Positions 1 through 9,190 of a stretch of DNA of 64,000 bases are shown piece by piece (positions within the stretch are counted from its first letter, which is position 1; each line of letters opens with the position of its first letter). Under the pieces are notes generated by a model. That model saw only the letters and a list, made by a program, of their open reading frames with translations. It ran no database searches and was not told the origin of the DNA. The stretch is from Sphingomonas telluris. Lineage in GTDB: Bacteria > Pseudomonadota > Alphaproteobacteria > Sphingomonadales > Sphingomonadaceae. The position numbers were made by a program, and so were the translations under genes. The stretch is taken from assembly GCF_022568775.1 (NCBI RefSeq), contig NZ_JAKZHW010000001.1:1736001-1800000 (forward strand), given 5' to 3'.

Positions 1-2
1 CG

Positions 3-752
3 CGCGGCGCCTGGCTGAAGCGGCCGTACGCGGACAAGCCCGACACGCGCGGCCTCCAGTTCCTCAAGGACTCCGAACTGCTTGCAAAGGCGGACGAAGC
101 GGCGAGCCACGGACTGCAGGTAGCCGTCCACGCCATCGGAGACGCGGCCAACGCGCAGGTCATCTCAACCTACGAACAACTATCAAAGAAGTACGGCAAG
201 GACCGTCGCTGGCGCATCGAGCATTTCCAGATCGTCGATCCCGCCGACATTCCGCGCCTTTCGCCTGCAGGCATCATCGCCTCGATGCAGCCGACCCATC
301 AGACCAGCGACCGGCTGATGGCGGAAAAGCGTCTCGGCCCGGATCGCCTCAAAGGCGCCTACGCCTGGCAAACGGTCCTAAAGTCGGGAGCGAGGCTCGC
401 GTTTGGGTCCGACTATCCGGTGGAATCGCCGAACCCCTTCCCCGGTCTGTCCGCAGCGATCAGCCGACAGGACGTCGACGGACAACCAGCCGGCGGCTGG
501 ATTCCGTCGGAGCGGCTGACGTTCGAGCAAGCGCTCAACGCCTTCACGCGCGACGCGGCCTACGCCGGCTTCTCGGAGGACAAGATCGGCGCTCTCGAAC
601 CCGGCAAATGGGCGGACTTCATCCTGGTCGACCGCAACATCGGCAAGGTGGACGCACGGTCGGTCGCGAAGACGCAGGTGCTGCAGACGTGGGTTGCGGG
701 CAAGAAGGTCTGGGAGCGAACGACTACCGCTTCCGCTGAGCCCGCTCGATAA
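3..752 (+). CDS. Amidohydrolase family 3 (YtcJ-like), C-terminal part
   Basis: The reading frame is open from the window edge, so the start and the N-terminal metal-binding region are missing. The visible 249 residues carry marks of the YtcJ-like amidohydrolase branch: VHAIGDAAN (a metal-ligand His), RIEHFQ (second His), the strand SMQPTHQTSD, FGSDYPVESPNP (the conserved metal-site Asp) and the C-terminal beta-sandwich signature LEPGKWADFILVD. Such enzymes hydrolyse amide or cyclic C-N bonds; many are exported, but the signal region is off-window and the substrate cannot be told. The 3' end overlaps the convergent dsbD-like gene by 29 bp. The family call is safe; the specificity is unknown. 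Confidence 0.88.
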   Translation, partial: RGAWLKRPYADKPDTRGLQFLKDSELLAKADEAASHGLQVAVHAIGDAANAQVISTYEQLSKKYGKDRRWRIEHFQIVDPADIPRLSPAGIIASMQPTHQTSDRLMAEKRLGPDRLKGAYAWQTVLKSGARLAFGSDYPVESPNPFPGLSAAISRQDVDGQPAGGWIPSERLTFEQALNAFTRDAAYAGFSEDKIGALEPGKWADFILVDRNIGKVDARSVAKTQVLQTWVAGKKVWERTTTASAEPAR

Positions 753-2700
753 GCATCGCCGGCGTGAGGATTTGCGGCAGCTCCTCCGCCTCCTTGCCGG
801 GTTCGTACCACAGATAGAGCGGCACGCCTGCGCGCCCGCGGCTTTCGAGGAAGCGCGTGATGGCCGGATCGCCGTTGGTCCAGTCACCAACGAAAACCGC
901 GACGTCGGCATCGTCGAATGCCTGCTGCACCTCATTGCGATTGATGCTCGTCGCCTCGTTGGCCTTGCAGGTCAGGCACCAGTCGGCCGTGAAATAGACG
1001 AAGGCCGGCTGTCCCCTGCCGAGGCTTTCCCGGACGTCGCGTTCGGTCCATGAAGCGGCATCCTCGACGCTCGGTGCTTTGGCCGCAGGCGGCGGCAACG
1101 CCCAGACCACGAGGCCGGCGATCGCGACCGCTCCCAGCGTGGCAATGTAGCCGGTCTGCTTCCCCTTCCGCTGCAGTAGGCCCGCACCAATTAGGTTGAG
1201 CGCGACCAGGATGCCCGCGGCAATCGAAAGCTCCAGCGCGGTCGTCCCGCCGAGGCGATAGATCAGCCACAGGCAGCCCATGGCGGTGAGCGCCATCGGG
1301 ATCGCCAGCAGCCGCTGAAGCGTGACCATCCACGCTCCGGGCTTGGGCAGCCGCGTTCGAATTGCCGGAATGAAGGCTATAGCCACGAACGGAAGACCCA
1401 GGCCCAAACCCAGCGCCGCAAACACCGCAACCGAACCGGCAGGCGGGAGGAGCAAGGCGGTCCCGAGAGCGGCACCTAGAAACGGACCAGCACAGGGCGT
1501 CGCCACGAAGGCCGCAAGCGCGCCTGTGCCAAAGCTCGTGCTCGGCAGCGCCTCCGTCGCAACGGCGGGCACTTCGAAGACGCGCAGCAGGTTCAGCGTG
1601 ATCGCAAGGATCAGTAAAAACAGGAGGACGAGAGTGCGAGGGTCCTGAAGCTGGAACGCCCAGCCGGCCGCGCTTCCGCTCGCCCGCAGCGCGAGCAACG
1701 CGGCCCCCAACGCTCCCGTGCCCACAATCGCCCCGGCGACGTAGCCAAGCGCGTCGCGCCTCGCCGCCTTCTCCTCGCCCCCACCCCGCGCGAGATGGAG
1801 CGCCTTGAGCGCCAGGATCGGAAACACACAGGGCATCAGGTTCAGGAGGATGCCACCCGCGATCGCGCCCAGTACCGCCCAGACGATCGCGTTGGGAGCG
1901 ACCTCGCCGATCGTTCGACCGCCGTGCGGAACTGTGCCGGGAAGCGCGTGCACTTCCAACCCACGGCCATCCCCATAGGCCAGCACACCTGTGAAATCCT
2001 TCGGCTCGCCCGACCGGCGGGGAAGCTCCGCGATCAGCTGGTCGCCGAGGCGGCGGAAATGCTGCTTGCCCGCATAGTCGACCGGCCCGTCGGTCGCCGG
2101 AAAGAAATAGGGCTTGTCGACTTCCACCTCGCTCGGAAGCGGTATCGCCACTTCGAGCTTGTCGCCGGCAATCGCGAACCTCGCCTGCGTCGCCAGCGGC
2201 CGCGGAAGGGCCTGCCGCCACTGATCGAACTGCGCGCGGTTCTCGGACTCGTCGGTACCGACTGGCAGGTCGAGGGAGAGCTCGCCCTGTTCCGGGACGC
2301 AGATCTTGTCGGTGCAGGCGAGCCAGTGGGCCTCGGCGCGGATCGGCACCGTGCCTTTCGCGTCCTTCGGCACCCGCAACCGCACGAGCACGGCATAATC
2401 CCGCTCGAACACGTAATTCATGATCCCCGCGACGGTCAGGCGGGTCGGGACCGGATAGCGCAGGGCGCCCCCGGAGAAGCCTGGCGGAAGCTGCCACTTT
2501 ACGTCCATCGGCAGGCCGGCATCGCCCGGATTGAGCCAGTAGCCGTGCCAGCCAGCCTTGGGGCGCATGCGGATCGCGAGCTCGACCTCGCCGCCCGGTG
2601 GCGCCTGCCCTTCGGCGACGAGTTCCGGCTCGACCCCGCGCGCCTGCGCCACAGCCGGCGCTAGGAGCATCGCGATCAGCAGGAGGAGCCGTCCGAGCAT
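724..2700 (-). CDS. DsbD-type protein-disulfide reductase
   Basis: An inner-membrane protein that passes electrons from cytoplasmic thioredoxin to periplasmic disulfides. Order: signal peptide (MLGRLLLLIAMLLAPAVAQA), a periplasmic N-terminal DsbD-alpha-like domain with the pair CTDKIC, a block of about eight membrane segments of the CcdA/DsbD type with one Cys in LNLMPCVFP and one in VATPCAGPF, then a C-terminal thioredoxin domain with FTADWCLTCK. All three cysteine pairs needed for the relay are present. The ATG at 2700 is chosen because it opens a clean signal peptide; a TTG at 2730 would add ten residues. The gene is divergent from sppA and its 3' end overlaps the amidohydrolase gene. Calling it dsbD or scsB depends on the N-domain, which is diverged, so no symbol is given. 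Confidence 0.9.
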   Translation of the reverse strand: MLGRLLLLIAMLLAPAVAQARGVEPELVAEGQAPPGGEVELAIRMRPKAGWHGYWLNPGDAGLPMDVKWQLPPGFSGGALRYPVPTRLTVAGIMNYVFERDYAVLVRLRVPKDAKGTVPIRAEAHWLACTDKICVPEQGELSLDLPVGTDESENRAQFDQWRQALPRPLATQARFAIAGDKLEVAIPLPSEVEVDKPYFFPATDGPVDYAGKQHFRRLGDQLIAELPRRSGEPKDFTGVLAYGDGRGLEVHALPGTVPHGGRTIGEVAPNAIVWAVLGAIAGGILLNLMPCVFPILALKALHLARGGGEEKAARRDALGYVAGAIVGTGALGAALLALRASGSAAGWAFQLQDPRTLVLLFLLILAITLNLLRVFEVPAVATEALPSTSFGTGALAAFVATPCAGPFLGAALGTALLLPPAGSVAVFAALGLGLGLPFVAIAFIPAIRTRLPKPGAWMVTLQRLLAIPMALTAMGCLWLIYRLGGTTALELSIAAGILVALNLIGAGLLQRKGKQTGYIATLGAVAIAGLVVWALPPPAAKAPSVEDAASWTERDVRESLGRGQPAFVYFTADWCLTCKANEATSINRNEVQQAFDDADVAVFVGDWTNGDPAITRFLESRGRAGVPLYLWYEPGKEAEELPQILTPAMLIERAQRKR

Positions 2701-2807
2701 TAGTCGGATTCGGTACAGCCGAACATCCAAAGCGCAAGACGTCCCCTCGCAATGGTCATTGTTCTACGCTAGCGAGACACCGGCTTTGTATTCGGAGATT
2801 CAGTCGG

Positions 2808-4670
2808 ATGCGCTTCGCACGGGCAATCTGGAAGCTTCTTGTCGGGATCAAGGACGCTCTCGTCCTCATCCTCATGCTGTTTTTCTTCGGCGCTCTCTAT
2901 GCGGGTCTATCGGCCAAGCCGACGCCGATCGGCGAAGGCGTGCTGACGCTCGACCTCAAAGGCTCCGTCGTCGAGCAGCCTTCGAAGGCGCAATTCTCCG
3001 AAGTCGTTTCCGGAGGTAGCGGACCCAAGGAATATCGCCTGCGCGACCTCGTCGCCGTGCTGAACGCAGCGCGCACCGACGATCGCGTGAAGGCGGTCGC
3101 GCTGGACCTCGACGGCTTCACGGGCGGCGGCCAGACGGCTCTGTCCGACCTGTCCGACGCGGTTCGCGCGGTTCGCACTTCAGGCAAGCCGGTGCTCGCC
3201 TATGCGACCGGGTACACCGACGACAGCTACCAGGTGGCTTCGGCGGCCTCGGAGATCTGGTTGAACCCACTCGGTCTCGTGGCGATTGCCGGCCCGGGCA
3301 GCCAGCACCTCTATTACAAGGGCCTGCTCGACAAGCTCGGCGTCAACCCGCACGTCTATCGCGTCGGTACCTACAAGGCTGCCGTCGAGCCCTTCACCCG
3401 CAGCGACATGTCGCCCGAAGCGCGCGAAAACGCGCAGGCGCTCGGCAACGCTTTGCTGGAGTCCTGGCGCGAAGGCGTCCTCAAGGCTCGCCCGAAGGCG
3501 AAGGTCGACGACTTCCTGCGCAACACGCCCGGCGTCGTCCAGGCTGCGGGCGGCGATATGGCGAAGGCGGCGCAGAATGCCGGCCTCGTTGACAAGATCG
3601 CCGACCGTCAGGTGTTCGAACGGCGCCTGGCTGAGCTCGGTGGGGAGGACGACAGCGCACTCGGCGGATACAAGCGCATCAAGCTCGCCGCCTACGGCCG
3701 CGAAACACTCGAGCATCAGGGCCGCGGACCGATCGGCGTCATCACGGTCGCGGGCATGATCGTGGACGGCAAGGCCGCCAACGGCACCGCCGGCGGCGAG
3801 ACCATCGCGCAGCTCATCGAGAAGGGCCTGCAGGACTACGACCTGAAGGCGCTCGTCGTTCGGGTCGACAGCCCCGGCGGCTCGGTCCTCGCGTCCGAAC
3901 GGATCCGCCAGGCGATCCTCGAAGCGAAGCGGCAGAAGCTTCCCGTCGTCGTGTCGATGGGCAGCGTCGCGGCATCGGGCGGCTATTGGGTCTCCACGCC
4001 CGCCGACTTCATCTACGCCGAGCCTTCGACCATCACCGGATCGATCGGCGTGTTCGGAATCTTGCCGAGTTTCGAAGGCACCCTCCAGAAGCTCGGCCTC
4101 GGAGCGGACGGCATCAAGACGACCCCGCTTTCGGGTGAGCCGGACGTGCTCAACGGCCCATCGCCGGAAGCCAGCCAGCTGCTGCAGACCGGCGTGGATT
4201 CCATCTATAGCCGCTTCCTTGGCATCGTTTCCCAGTCCCGCCACAAGACGCCGCAGCAGATCGACGCAATCGCCCAGGGACGTGTGTGGGACGGCGGAAC
4301 CGCTCACCAGATCGGCCTCGTCGATGGCTTCGGCGGGATGGAAGATGCCATCCAGAAGGCCGGCGATCTCGCGAAGCTCGCCAAGGACGATCGCGGCGTG
4401 ACCTATCTGGAGCGACCCACGACCTTCAAGGAACAGCTGCTCGAGATGCTCGCGCAGTCCGAAAAGCAGGACGGCGATACGGGCACGGACAGCTTCGCGT
4501 TCGTCGGCAACGGCCAGGTACAGCTTGCGCAGGCGGTCGCCGACATGCGGTCGGTCCTGAGCGGTCCGAGCATCCAGGTCCGCTGCCTCGAGTGCCCCGC
4601 CGTCGCACCGGCGCGGGTCGACAAGAAGGACGTCGGCTTCCTGTCCGCTCTAATGAGTTGGCTGTCCTAG
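2808..4670 (+). CDS. sppA: Signal peptide peptidase SppA, 67K type
   Basis: A membrane-anchored serine protease that degrades signal peptides left after secretion. 620 residues is the full long-form length (tandem S49 domains). There is one N-terminal membrane segment (about residues 15-32). The catalytic dyad is visible: Lys190 in VGTYKAAVEPF of the first domain and Ser390 in GSVAASGGYW of the second. Their 200-residue spacing equals that of E. coli SppA (Lys209, Ser409). The ATG at 2808 is preferred over in-frame starts from 2598 because those lie inside the divergent dsbD-like gene. The C-terminal 70 residues are polar and diverged. Confidence 0.95.
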   Translation: MRFARAIWKLLVGIKDALVLILMLFFFGALYAGLSAKPTPIGEGVLTLDLKGSVVEQPSKAQFSEVVSGGSGPKEYRLRDLVAVLNAARTDDRVKAVALDLDGFTGGGQTALSDLSDAVRAVRTSGKPVLAYATGYTDDSYQVASAASEIWLNPLGLVAIAGPGSQHLYYKGLLDKLGVNPHVYRVGTYKAAVEPFTRSDMSPEARENAQALGNALLESWREGVLKARPKAKVDDFLRNTPGVVQAAGGDMAKAAQNAGLVDKIADRQVFERRLAELGGEDDSALGGYKRIKLAAYGRETLEHQGRGPIGVITVAGMIVDGKAANGTAGGETIAQLIEKGLQDYDLKALVVRVDSPGGSVLASERIRQAILEAKRQKLPVVVSMGSVAASGGYWVSTPADFIYAEPSTITGSIGVFGILPSFEGTLQKLGLGADGIKTTPLSGEPDVLNGPSPEASQLLQTGVDSIYSRFLGIVSQSRHKTPQQIDAIAQGRVWDGGTAHQIGLVDGFGGMEDAIQKAGDLAKLAKDDRGVTYLERPTTFKEQLLEMLAQSEKQDGDTGTDSFAFVGNGQVQLAQAVADMRSVLSGPSIQVRCLECPAVAPARVDKKDVGFLSALMSWLS

Positions 4671-4687
4671 CGCCGCGAGCGGAGCTT

Positions 4688-5377
4688 CTAGCCGGAGTTC
4701 CGCTTCCGCTTGAGCGCTTTGGGCAGCAGGATCGCGCCAAGCACGCTCATCGCCAGCGCGGCAATGCCGAGGCCGATGATCAGCGGATTGTGCGTATCCT
4801 CGCGCGTCTTCAAATCCATGATGTGGAAGCCCCACATCAGGTCGTAGAAACGCCACCAGCGCGTCCGCGTCGCGATGATCTCGCCCGAGCCCGCATCTAC
4901 GTAGAAGCGCGTGCCGTCGTTCATCGAGACCCGCCATGTCGAAACCGGACGCCGTAGGTCCAGCGGCGGATCGTCGGCGGCCGTGCGCGCCACCGACCGA
5001 ACGGTTGAGGCGCCGGTGTAACGAGCCTCCACTTCTCCGCGCGCGTCCGCCGCGGAAATCGGAGGAACCAGCAATCCCGTCAGCGGGTCAGCAAGTCGGG
5101 TCATTCCACCCGGCAGCTTGATGACCCATCGCGGCCCGGCCGCCCGCGGCTCAAGAGTGAGCGACTTGAGCGGCACTCCGGCGACGTTCGGCGGGATCGG
5201 CGGTCCCGGCAGGCGCACTTCCGGTGAGGGCCGCAGCAGGTCCGATCCACGAACCTCCTCGATCGGCTTCCAAACCATCACGAGGCCGGAGATCACCCAC
5301 AGCAGAATCGGGATGCCGACAAGCCACCCGGTCCAAATGTGCCATCGGCGGAATTGCGCGCGAGTAACCACGCGCAC
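4688..5377 (-). CDS. PepSY domain membrane protein
   Basis: 229 residues with an N-terminal segment of PepSY-associated TM type (RRWHIWTGWLVGIPILLWVI, then SGLVMVWKP), a periplasmic stretch containing one PepSY-like repeat (FYVDAGSGEIIATRTRWWRFYD, quoted in part by its core YVDAGSGEIIA), and a second membrane helix near residues 200-222. Proteins of this type are found beside iron-reductase or siderophore functions and as stand-alone membrane proteins; no function is assigned here. It starts with GTG four bases after the lpdA stop, so it is probably co-transcribed with lpdA, although no functional link is obvious. Confidence 0.75.
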   Translation of the reverse strand: MRVVTRAQFRRWHIWTGWLVGIPILLWVISGLVMVWKPIEEVRGSDLLRPSPEVRLPGPPIPPNVAGVPLKSLTLEPRAAGPRWVIKLPGGMTRLADPLTGLLVPPISAADARGEVEARYTGASTVRSVARTAADDPPLDLRRPVSTWRVSMNDGTRFYVDAGSGEIIATRTRWWRFYDLMWGFHIMDLKTREDTHNPLIIGLGIAALAMSVLGAILLPKALKRKRNSG

Positions 5378-5381
5378 CGTC

Positions 5382-6776
5382 TTAGATGTGGATCGGCTTG
5401 CCGAGAACCGCCATCGCCGCTTCCTTCAGCGCTTCGCTGTGCGTCGGGTGGGCGTGGCAGGTGTAGGCGATGTCTTCGCTGGTCGCGCCGAACTCCATCG
5501 CCTGCGCCGCTTGGGCAACCATCGTTCCGGCGACCGAAGCGATCATCCAGACGCCGAGGACGCGGTCGGTCTTCGCATCGGCGATGACCTTTACGAAGCC
5601 GTCGGGCTCGTGGTTGGTCTTGGCGCGGCTGTTCGCGAGCATCGGGAACTTGCCGACCTTCACGTCGCCATGCTCGCGCGCCTGCGCTTCCGTCAGGCCG
5701 ACGCCGGCGATCTCCGGCATGGTGTAGACGACGCTCGGGATCACATCGTGGTTCACGATGCCGGTGAGGCCCGCGATATTCTCGGCGACCGCGATGCCTT
5801 CGTCCTCGGCCTTGTGCGCGAGCATCGGGCCGGGGATCACGTCACCGATCGCCCAGACGCCCGGGACGGAAGTGCGGAAGTCGTGGTCGGTCTCGATCTG
5901 GCCGCGCTGGTTGATCTGAAGGCCTGCCTTGTCGAGCGCGAGACCTTCGGTGTTCGGCCGTCGCCCGATCGACACCAGCACCGCGTCCGCCTCGATCGTC
6001 TCGGCAGCTCCGCCCTTCGCGGGCTCGACGGTCAGCGTCGCCTTGCCGCCGTCGACCTGCACGCCGGTAACCTTGGTGCCGAGACGGAACTCGATGCCCT
6101 GCTTCTTGAATATCTTGTTCGCTTCCTTGCGGACGTCGTCGTCGAAGCCCGGCAGGATCTGGTCGAGGAACTCGACGCAGGTGACCTTGGCGCCGACACG
6201 CCGCCACACGCTGCCGAGCTCCAGCCCGATGACGCCGCCGCCGATCACGACGAGGTGACCCGGGACCTTCTCCAGCTCCAGCGCGCCGGTCGAGGACACG
6301 ACGATCTTCTCGTCGATCTCCACGCCCGGAAGCGGCGTCACCGACGAACCCGTAGCGATGACAATATTCTTGGCCCGTACGGTGCGGTCGCCGACCTTGA
6401 CCGTGTCGGCGCTCTCGAAGCTGGCGCGGCCCTTCAGCCATTCGATCTTGTTCTTCTTGAACAGGAACTCGATGCCGCCGGTCAGGCCCTTCACAGCGTC
6501 GATGCGCTGGGCGTGCATCGCCGGAAGGTCGAGCTCCGGTGTCACCTTGATGCCCATCTTTGCCATCGCGCCGCCCGCGGCCGCTTCATAATATTCCGAC
6601 GCGTGGAGGAGCGCCTTGGACGGGATGCAGCCCACGTTGAGGCAGGTCCCGCCGAGCGTCTCGCGGCTCTCGGCGCAAGCGGTCTTGAGGCCAAGCTGCG
6701 CGGCGCGGATGGCTGCGACGTAGCCGCCCGGGCCCGCGCCGATCACGAGAACATCAAAGTCGTAGGCCTCGGCCAT
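5382..6776 (-). CDS. lpdA: Dihydrolipoyl dehydrogenase (E3)
   Basis: A cytoplasmic FAD enzyme that reoxidises the dihydrolipoyl arm of 2-oxoacid dehydrogenase complexes with NAD+. 464 residues, family length. The FAD dinucleotide fold VIGAGPGGYVAA sits at residues 11-22, the redox-active disulfide at Cys45/Cys50 in GGTCLNVGCIPSK, the NAD-binding fold at VIGGGVIGLELGS, and the C-terminal His-Glu pair in HAHPTHSEALKEA. The ATG at 6776 is chosen because a GGAG lies six bases upstream; a TTG one codon earlier is possible. It is in the same direction as sucB but separated from it by the plus-strand glucokinase-like gene, so it has its own promoter region (6777-6908), shared divergently. Confidence 0.97.
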   Translation of the reverse strand: MAEAYDFDVLVIGAGPGGYVAAIRAAQLGLKTACAESRETLGGTCLNVGCIPSKALLHASEYYEAAAGGAMAKMGIKVTPELDLPAMHAQRIDAVKGLTGGIEFLFKKNKIEWLKGRASFESADTVKVGDRTVRAKNIVIATGSSVTPLPGVEIDEKIVVSSTGALELEKVPGHLVVIGGGVIGLELGSVWRRVGAKVTCVEFLDQILPGFDDDVRKEANKIFKKQGIEFRLGTKVTGVQVDGGKATLTVEPAKGGAAETIEADAVLVSIGRRPNTEGLALDKAGLQINQRGQIETDHDFRTSVPGVWAIGDVIPGPMLAHKAEDEGIAVAENIAGLTGIVNHDVIPSVVYTMPEIAGVGLTEAQAREHGDVKVGKFPMLANSRAKTNHEPDGFVKVIADAKTDRVLGVWMIASVAGTMVAQAAQAMEFGATSEDIAYTCHAHPTHSEALKEAAMAVLGKPIHI

Positions 6777-6872
6777 CAATCGCTCCGCTTTTGGGGTTTG
6801 CGCGCGACTTAGGGGCGCGGCGGGGTGCTCGCAAGCCGCGCCGGCGCCGGTAACGCGGATTTAACGCTCATA

Positions 6873-6886
6873 TGTTAGCGCTATCA
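6873..6886 (+). promoter_or_regulatory. LacI-family-type operator before the glucokinase-like gene
   Basis: TGTTAGCGCTATCA is a 14-bp palindrome with one mismatched pair and a central GC step (TAGCGCTA core). This is the usual form of operators bound by LacI-family sugar regulators. It lies 22 bp upstream of the ATG at 6909, just ahead of a GGGGGAGAG ribosome-binding site, where a repressor would block initiation. The binding protein is not in the window; the assignment rests on resemblance only. Confidence 0.5.
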
Positions 6887-6908
6887 GCACGGGGGAGAGC
6901 CGTAGTAC

Positions 6909-7859
6909 ATGATGAACCTTGGCGTGCAGGGCGCGAGCCCTTGGCTGTTGATTGAAGCTTCGCGTGAGGGAGTGCTGCGCTTCGCGACGGCGATGCCGTC
7001 CGCGCGGCCGCGAATCGCCGACCTTTACGAGATCAATGTCGAAGGCGTCCCGACGTTTACCGACACGCTGCAGCAGTACCAGCGCGAGAAGGGCCTGCAC
7101 CTGCGAGGCATGCAATGCGCGATGGCCATCGCCGGTGCCGCGAGCGGGGAAACGATCTCGCTGGTGCGCTCCCGCTGGACCATCAGCAGGGCCGGCCTCG
7201 CGGCCTATTTCGGGACCGAGCCGGTCATCCTTAACGACGTCGCGGCGCGCGCTTGGGCAGCGCGATCCGGCACCGGCATCATCGAGCCGCTGCGCGGCGC
7301 CGGCATGCCGACCTTCGACAAACCTGGGCGCTACGGCATGATCATGGTTGAGGAAGGCGTTGGCGCCGCGATCATGGACATTGCCCGCGACGGTTCGGTC
7401 TCCGTGCTGGAGACGGAGGCGGGCCACATGGACTTCTCTCCCGCCAATGATCGCGAGGAGCGCCTCGCCAAGGCCGCGCGCGGAACATATGCGGTCGCCA
7501 GCTGGGAGATGCTGCTGATGCTCGACCGGCTCGACCCCGTTTGGACGACGGCTTGTCCCGAGATGCTCGATACGGAACGTCCACGCATGCTAGCGAACAT
7601 GCTGGGCCGTTTCGCAGTCAACCTGATGCACAGCTTCGGCGCGTGGCAGGGCATGCTGATCACCGGCTCTCGCGCGGCCCGAATGCTGCAGGCCGATAGC
7701 CGGACACATTTCGGAGCGGCTTTCTCGACGCGTCGCAACTTCGGCCGGCTCGTAGTTGGCAGCGCCGCGTGGCGCGTCGACCAGCACGAAGCGGTGCTGA
7801 CCGGGGCCGCCGAGCGGCTCGCACAAAGCATGGATCGCAGGCTGAACGCCGCCGCCTGA
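6909..7859 (+). CDS. Divergent glucokinase-like protein
   Basis: 316 residues matching the Glk-type glucokinase family in the middle: MAIAGAASGE, SRWTIS, the strand VILNDVAARAW with the expected catalytic Asp110, and EAGHMDFSP, which resembles the sugar-contacting EGGH-DF segment. The ends diverge. The N-terminal phosphate motif DxGGTxxR is replaced by NLGVQGASPWLL, and the second nucleotide motif (GTGLG) by VEEGVGA. If it phosphorylates glucose it does so with an altered ATP site; a regulatory role is equally possible. The start has a strong GGGGGAGAG ten bases upstream and a LacI-type operator in front. It lies alone between lpdA (divergent) and sucB (convergent). Confidence 0.65.
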   Translation: MMNLGVQGASPWLLIEASREGVLRFATAMPSARPRIADLYEINVEGVPTFTDTLQQYQREKGLHLRGMQCAMAIAGAASGETISLVRSRWTISRAGLAAYFGTEPVILNDVAARAWAARSGTGIIEPLRGAGMPTFDKPGRYGMIMVEEGVGAAIMDIARDGSVSVLETEAGHMDFSPANDREERLAKAARGTYAVASWEMLLMLDRLDPVWTTACPEMLDTERPRMLANMLGRFAVNLMHSFGAWQGMLITGSRAARMLQADSRTHFGAAFSTRRNFGRLVVGSAAWRVDQHEAVLTGAAERLAQSMDRRLNAAA

Positions 7860-7878
7860 TAGGCGGCCGGCGTGGAGA

Positions 7879-9180
7879 CTACAGGTCGATCAGGAGACGC
7901 GTCGGGTCTTCGATCGCTTCCTTGATGCGGACGAGGAAGGTCACCGCCTCGCGGCCGTCGATCAGGCGGTGATCGTAGCTGAGCGCCAGGTACATCATCG
8001 GCTTGGCGACGATCTGGCCGTTCTTGACTACGGGGCGCTCCTCGATGCGGTGCATGCCGAGCACCGCAGACTGCGGCGGGTTGATGATCGGCGTCGACAG
8101 AAGCGAACCGAACACGCCGCCGTTGGATATGGTGAAGGTGCCGCCGGTCATGTCCTCGACCGTCAGCGAACCTTCCTTGGCGCGCTTGCCGAAGTCGGCG
8201 ATCGTCTTCTCGATCTCGGCGAAGCTCATGCGGTCGGCGTTGCGGATGACCGGGACGACGAGGCCCTTCGGGGCGGAGACGGCGACCGAAACGTCGAGAT
8301 AGTCGTGGTAGACGATCTCGTCGCCTTCGATGCTGCCGTTCACGGCGGGAACATCCTTCGCCGCGAGCGCGACGGCCTTCACGAAGAAGCCCATGAAGCC
8401 GAGGCGGATGCCGTGCTTCTTCTCGAACAGATCCTTGTACTTGGCGCGCGCCTCGATGACCGCCGACATGTCCACGTCGTTAAACGTGGTCAGCATGGCG
8501 GCGGTGTTTTGCGCCTCCTTCAGACGCTTGGCGACCGTCTGGCGCAGGCGCGTCATCTTCACGCGCTCTTCGCGGCGTTCGCCGGTCTGAACCTTTGCCG
8601 CGGGCTGCGGGGCAGATTGCGGTGGGGGTGCGGTCGGCGCGGGAGCGCGGGCTTCCGGCTCATGCACTGGGCCACCAGCCTTCGCTGCTTCTGCGGCGGC
8701 CAGCACGTCGTCCTTGGTCAGGCGGCCGTCCTTGCCGGTGCCGCGGATCTTGCTCGGGTCGACATGATGCTCGAGCACGGCGCGTCGCACTGCGGGCGAC
8801 AGCGTGGTGATCGCATCCTCGTCACCGTTGGCGGTCGGCTCCGGCGCATGCTCGCTTCCGCGAAGCTGCGGGTTCTCACCAGCTCCGGCCGGATTCGTCG
8901 TGGCGGCCGCTGCCGCTTGCGCCGGCGTGGCACCGGCGGTCGCCTTCTCGTCGATCCGCGCAATGAGAGCGCCGACGGCAACCGTGTCGCCCTCGTTCGC
9001 CAGCGTCTCGCTGAGCACGCCGGCGACGGGCGACGGCACGTCGACGCTGACCTTGTCGGTCTCAAGCGTCGCGATAGGCTCGTCGGCAGCAACGGCTTCG
9101 CCTGGCTTCTTCAGCCACTGGGCAAGAGTCCCTTCGGTGATCGATTCACCAAGAGCGGGAACTGCAACGTCGGTGGCCAT
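7879..9180 (-). CDS. sucB: 2-oxoglutarate dehydrogenase E2, dihydrolipoamide succinyltransferase
   Basis: The core of the 2-oxoglutarate dehydrogenase complex; it transfers the succinyl group from lipoate to CoA. 433 residues. One lipoyl domain (residues 1-76, lipoylated Lys43 in [12 protein letters not shown]), an Ala/Pro linker, a peripheral subunit-binding domain (about 127-165, [19 protein letters not shown]), a second Ala/Pro linker, then the catalytic domain ending with the active-site motif His404-Asp408 in [12 protein letters not shown]. It lies ten bases downstream of sucA and is surely in its operon. No terminator is obvious before the convergent glucokinase-like gene 19 bp away. 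Confidence 0.97.
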   Translation of the reverse strand: MATDVAVPALGESITEGTLAQWLKKPGEAVAADEPIATLETDKVSVDVPSPVAGVLSETLANEGDTVAVGALIARIDEKATAGATPAQAAAAATTNPAGAGENPQLRGSEHAPEPTANGDEDAITTLSPAVRRAVLEHHVDPSKIRGTGKDGRLTKDDVLAAAEAAKAGGPVHEPEARAPAPTAPPPQSAPQPAAKVQTGERREERVKMTRLRQTVAKRLKEAQNTAAMLTTFNDVDMSAVIEARAKYKDLFEKKHGIRLGFMGFFVKAVALAAKDVPAVNGSIEGDEIVYHDYLDVSVAVSAPKGLVVPVIRNADRMSFAEIEKTIADFGKRAKEGSLTVEDMTGGTFTISNGGVFGSLLSTPIINPPQSAVLGMHRIEERPVVKNGQIVAKPMMYLALSYDHRLIDGREAVTFLVRIKEAIEDPTRLLIDL

Positions 9181-9190
9181 AATGGTCCTT

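Noticed and set aside
2598..2807. An N-terminal extension of SppA of 70 codons
   Set aside because: It lies over the signal-peptide region of the divergent dsbD-like gene and is Arg/Ala-rich; the ATG at 2808 gives the family start with its membrane anchor.
5118..6812. A 564-codon plus-strand frame opposite lpdA
   Set aside because: Antisense shadow of lpdA; composition is Arg/Asp/His-rich and no family is seen.
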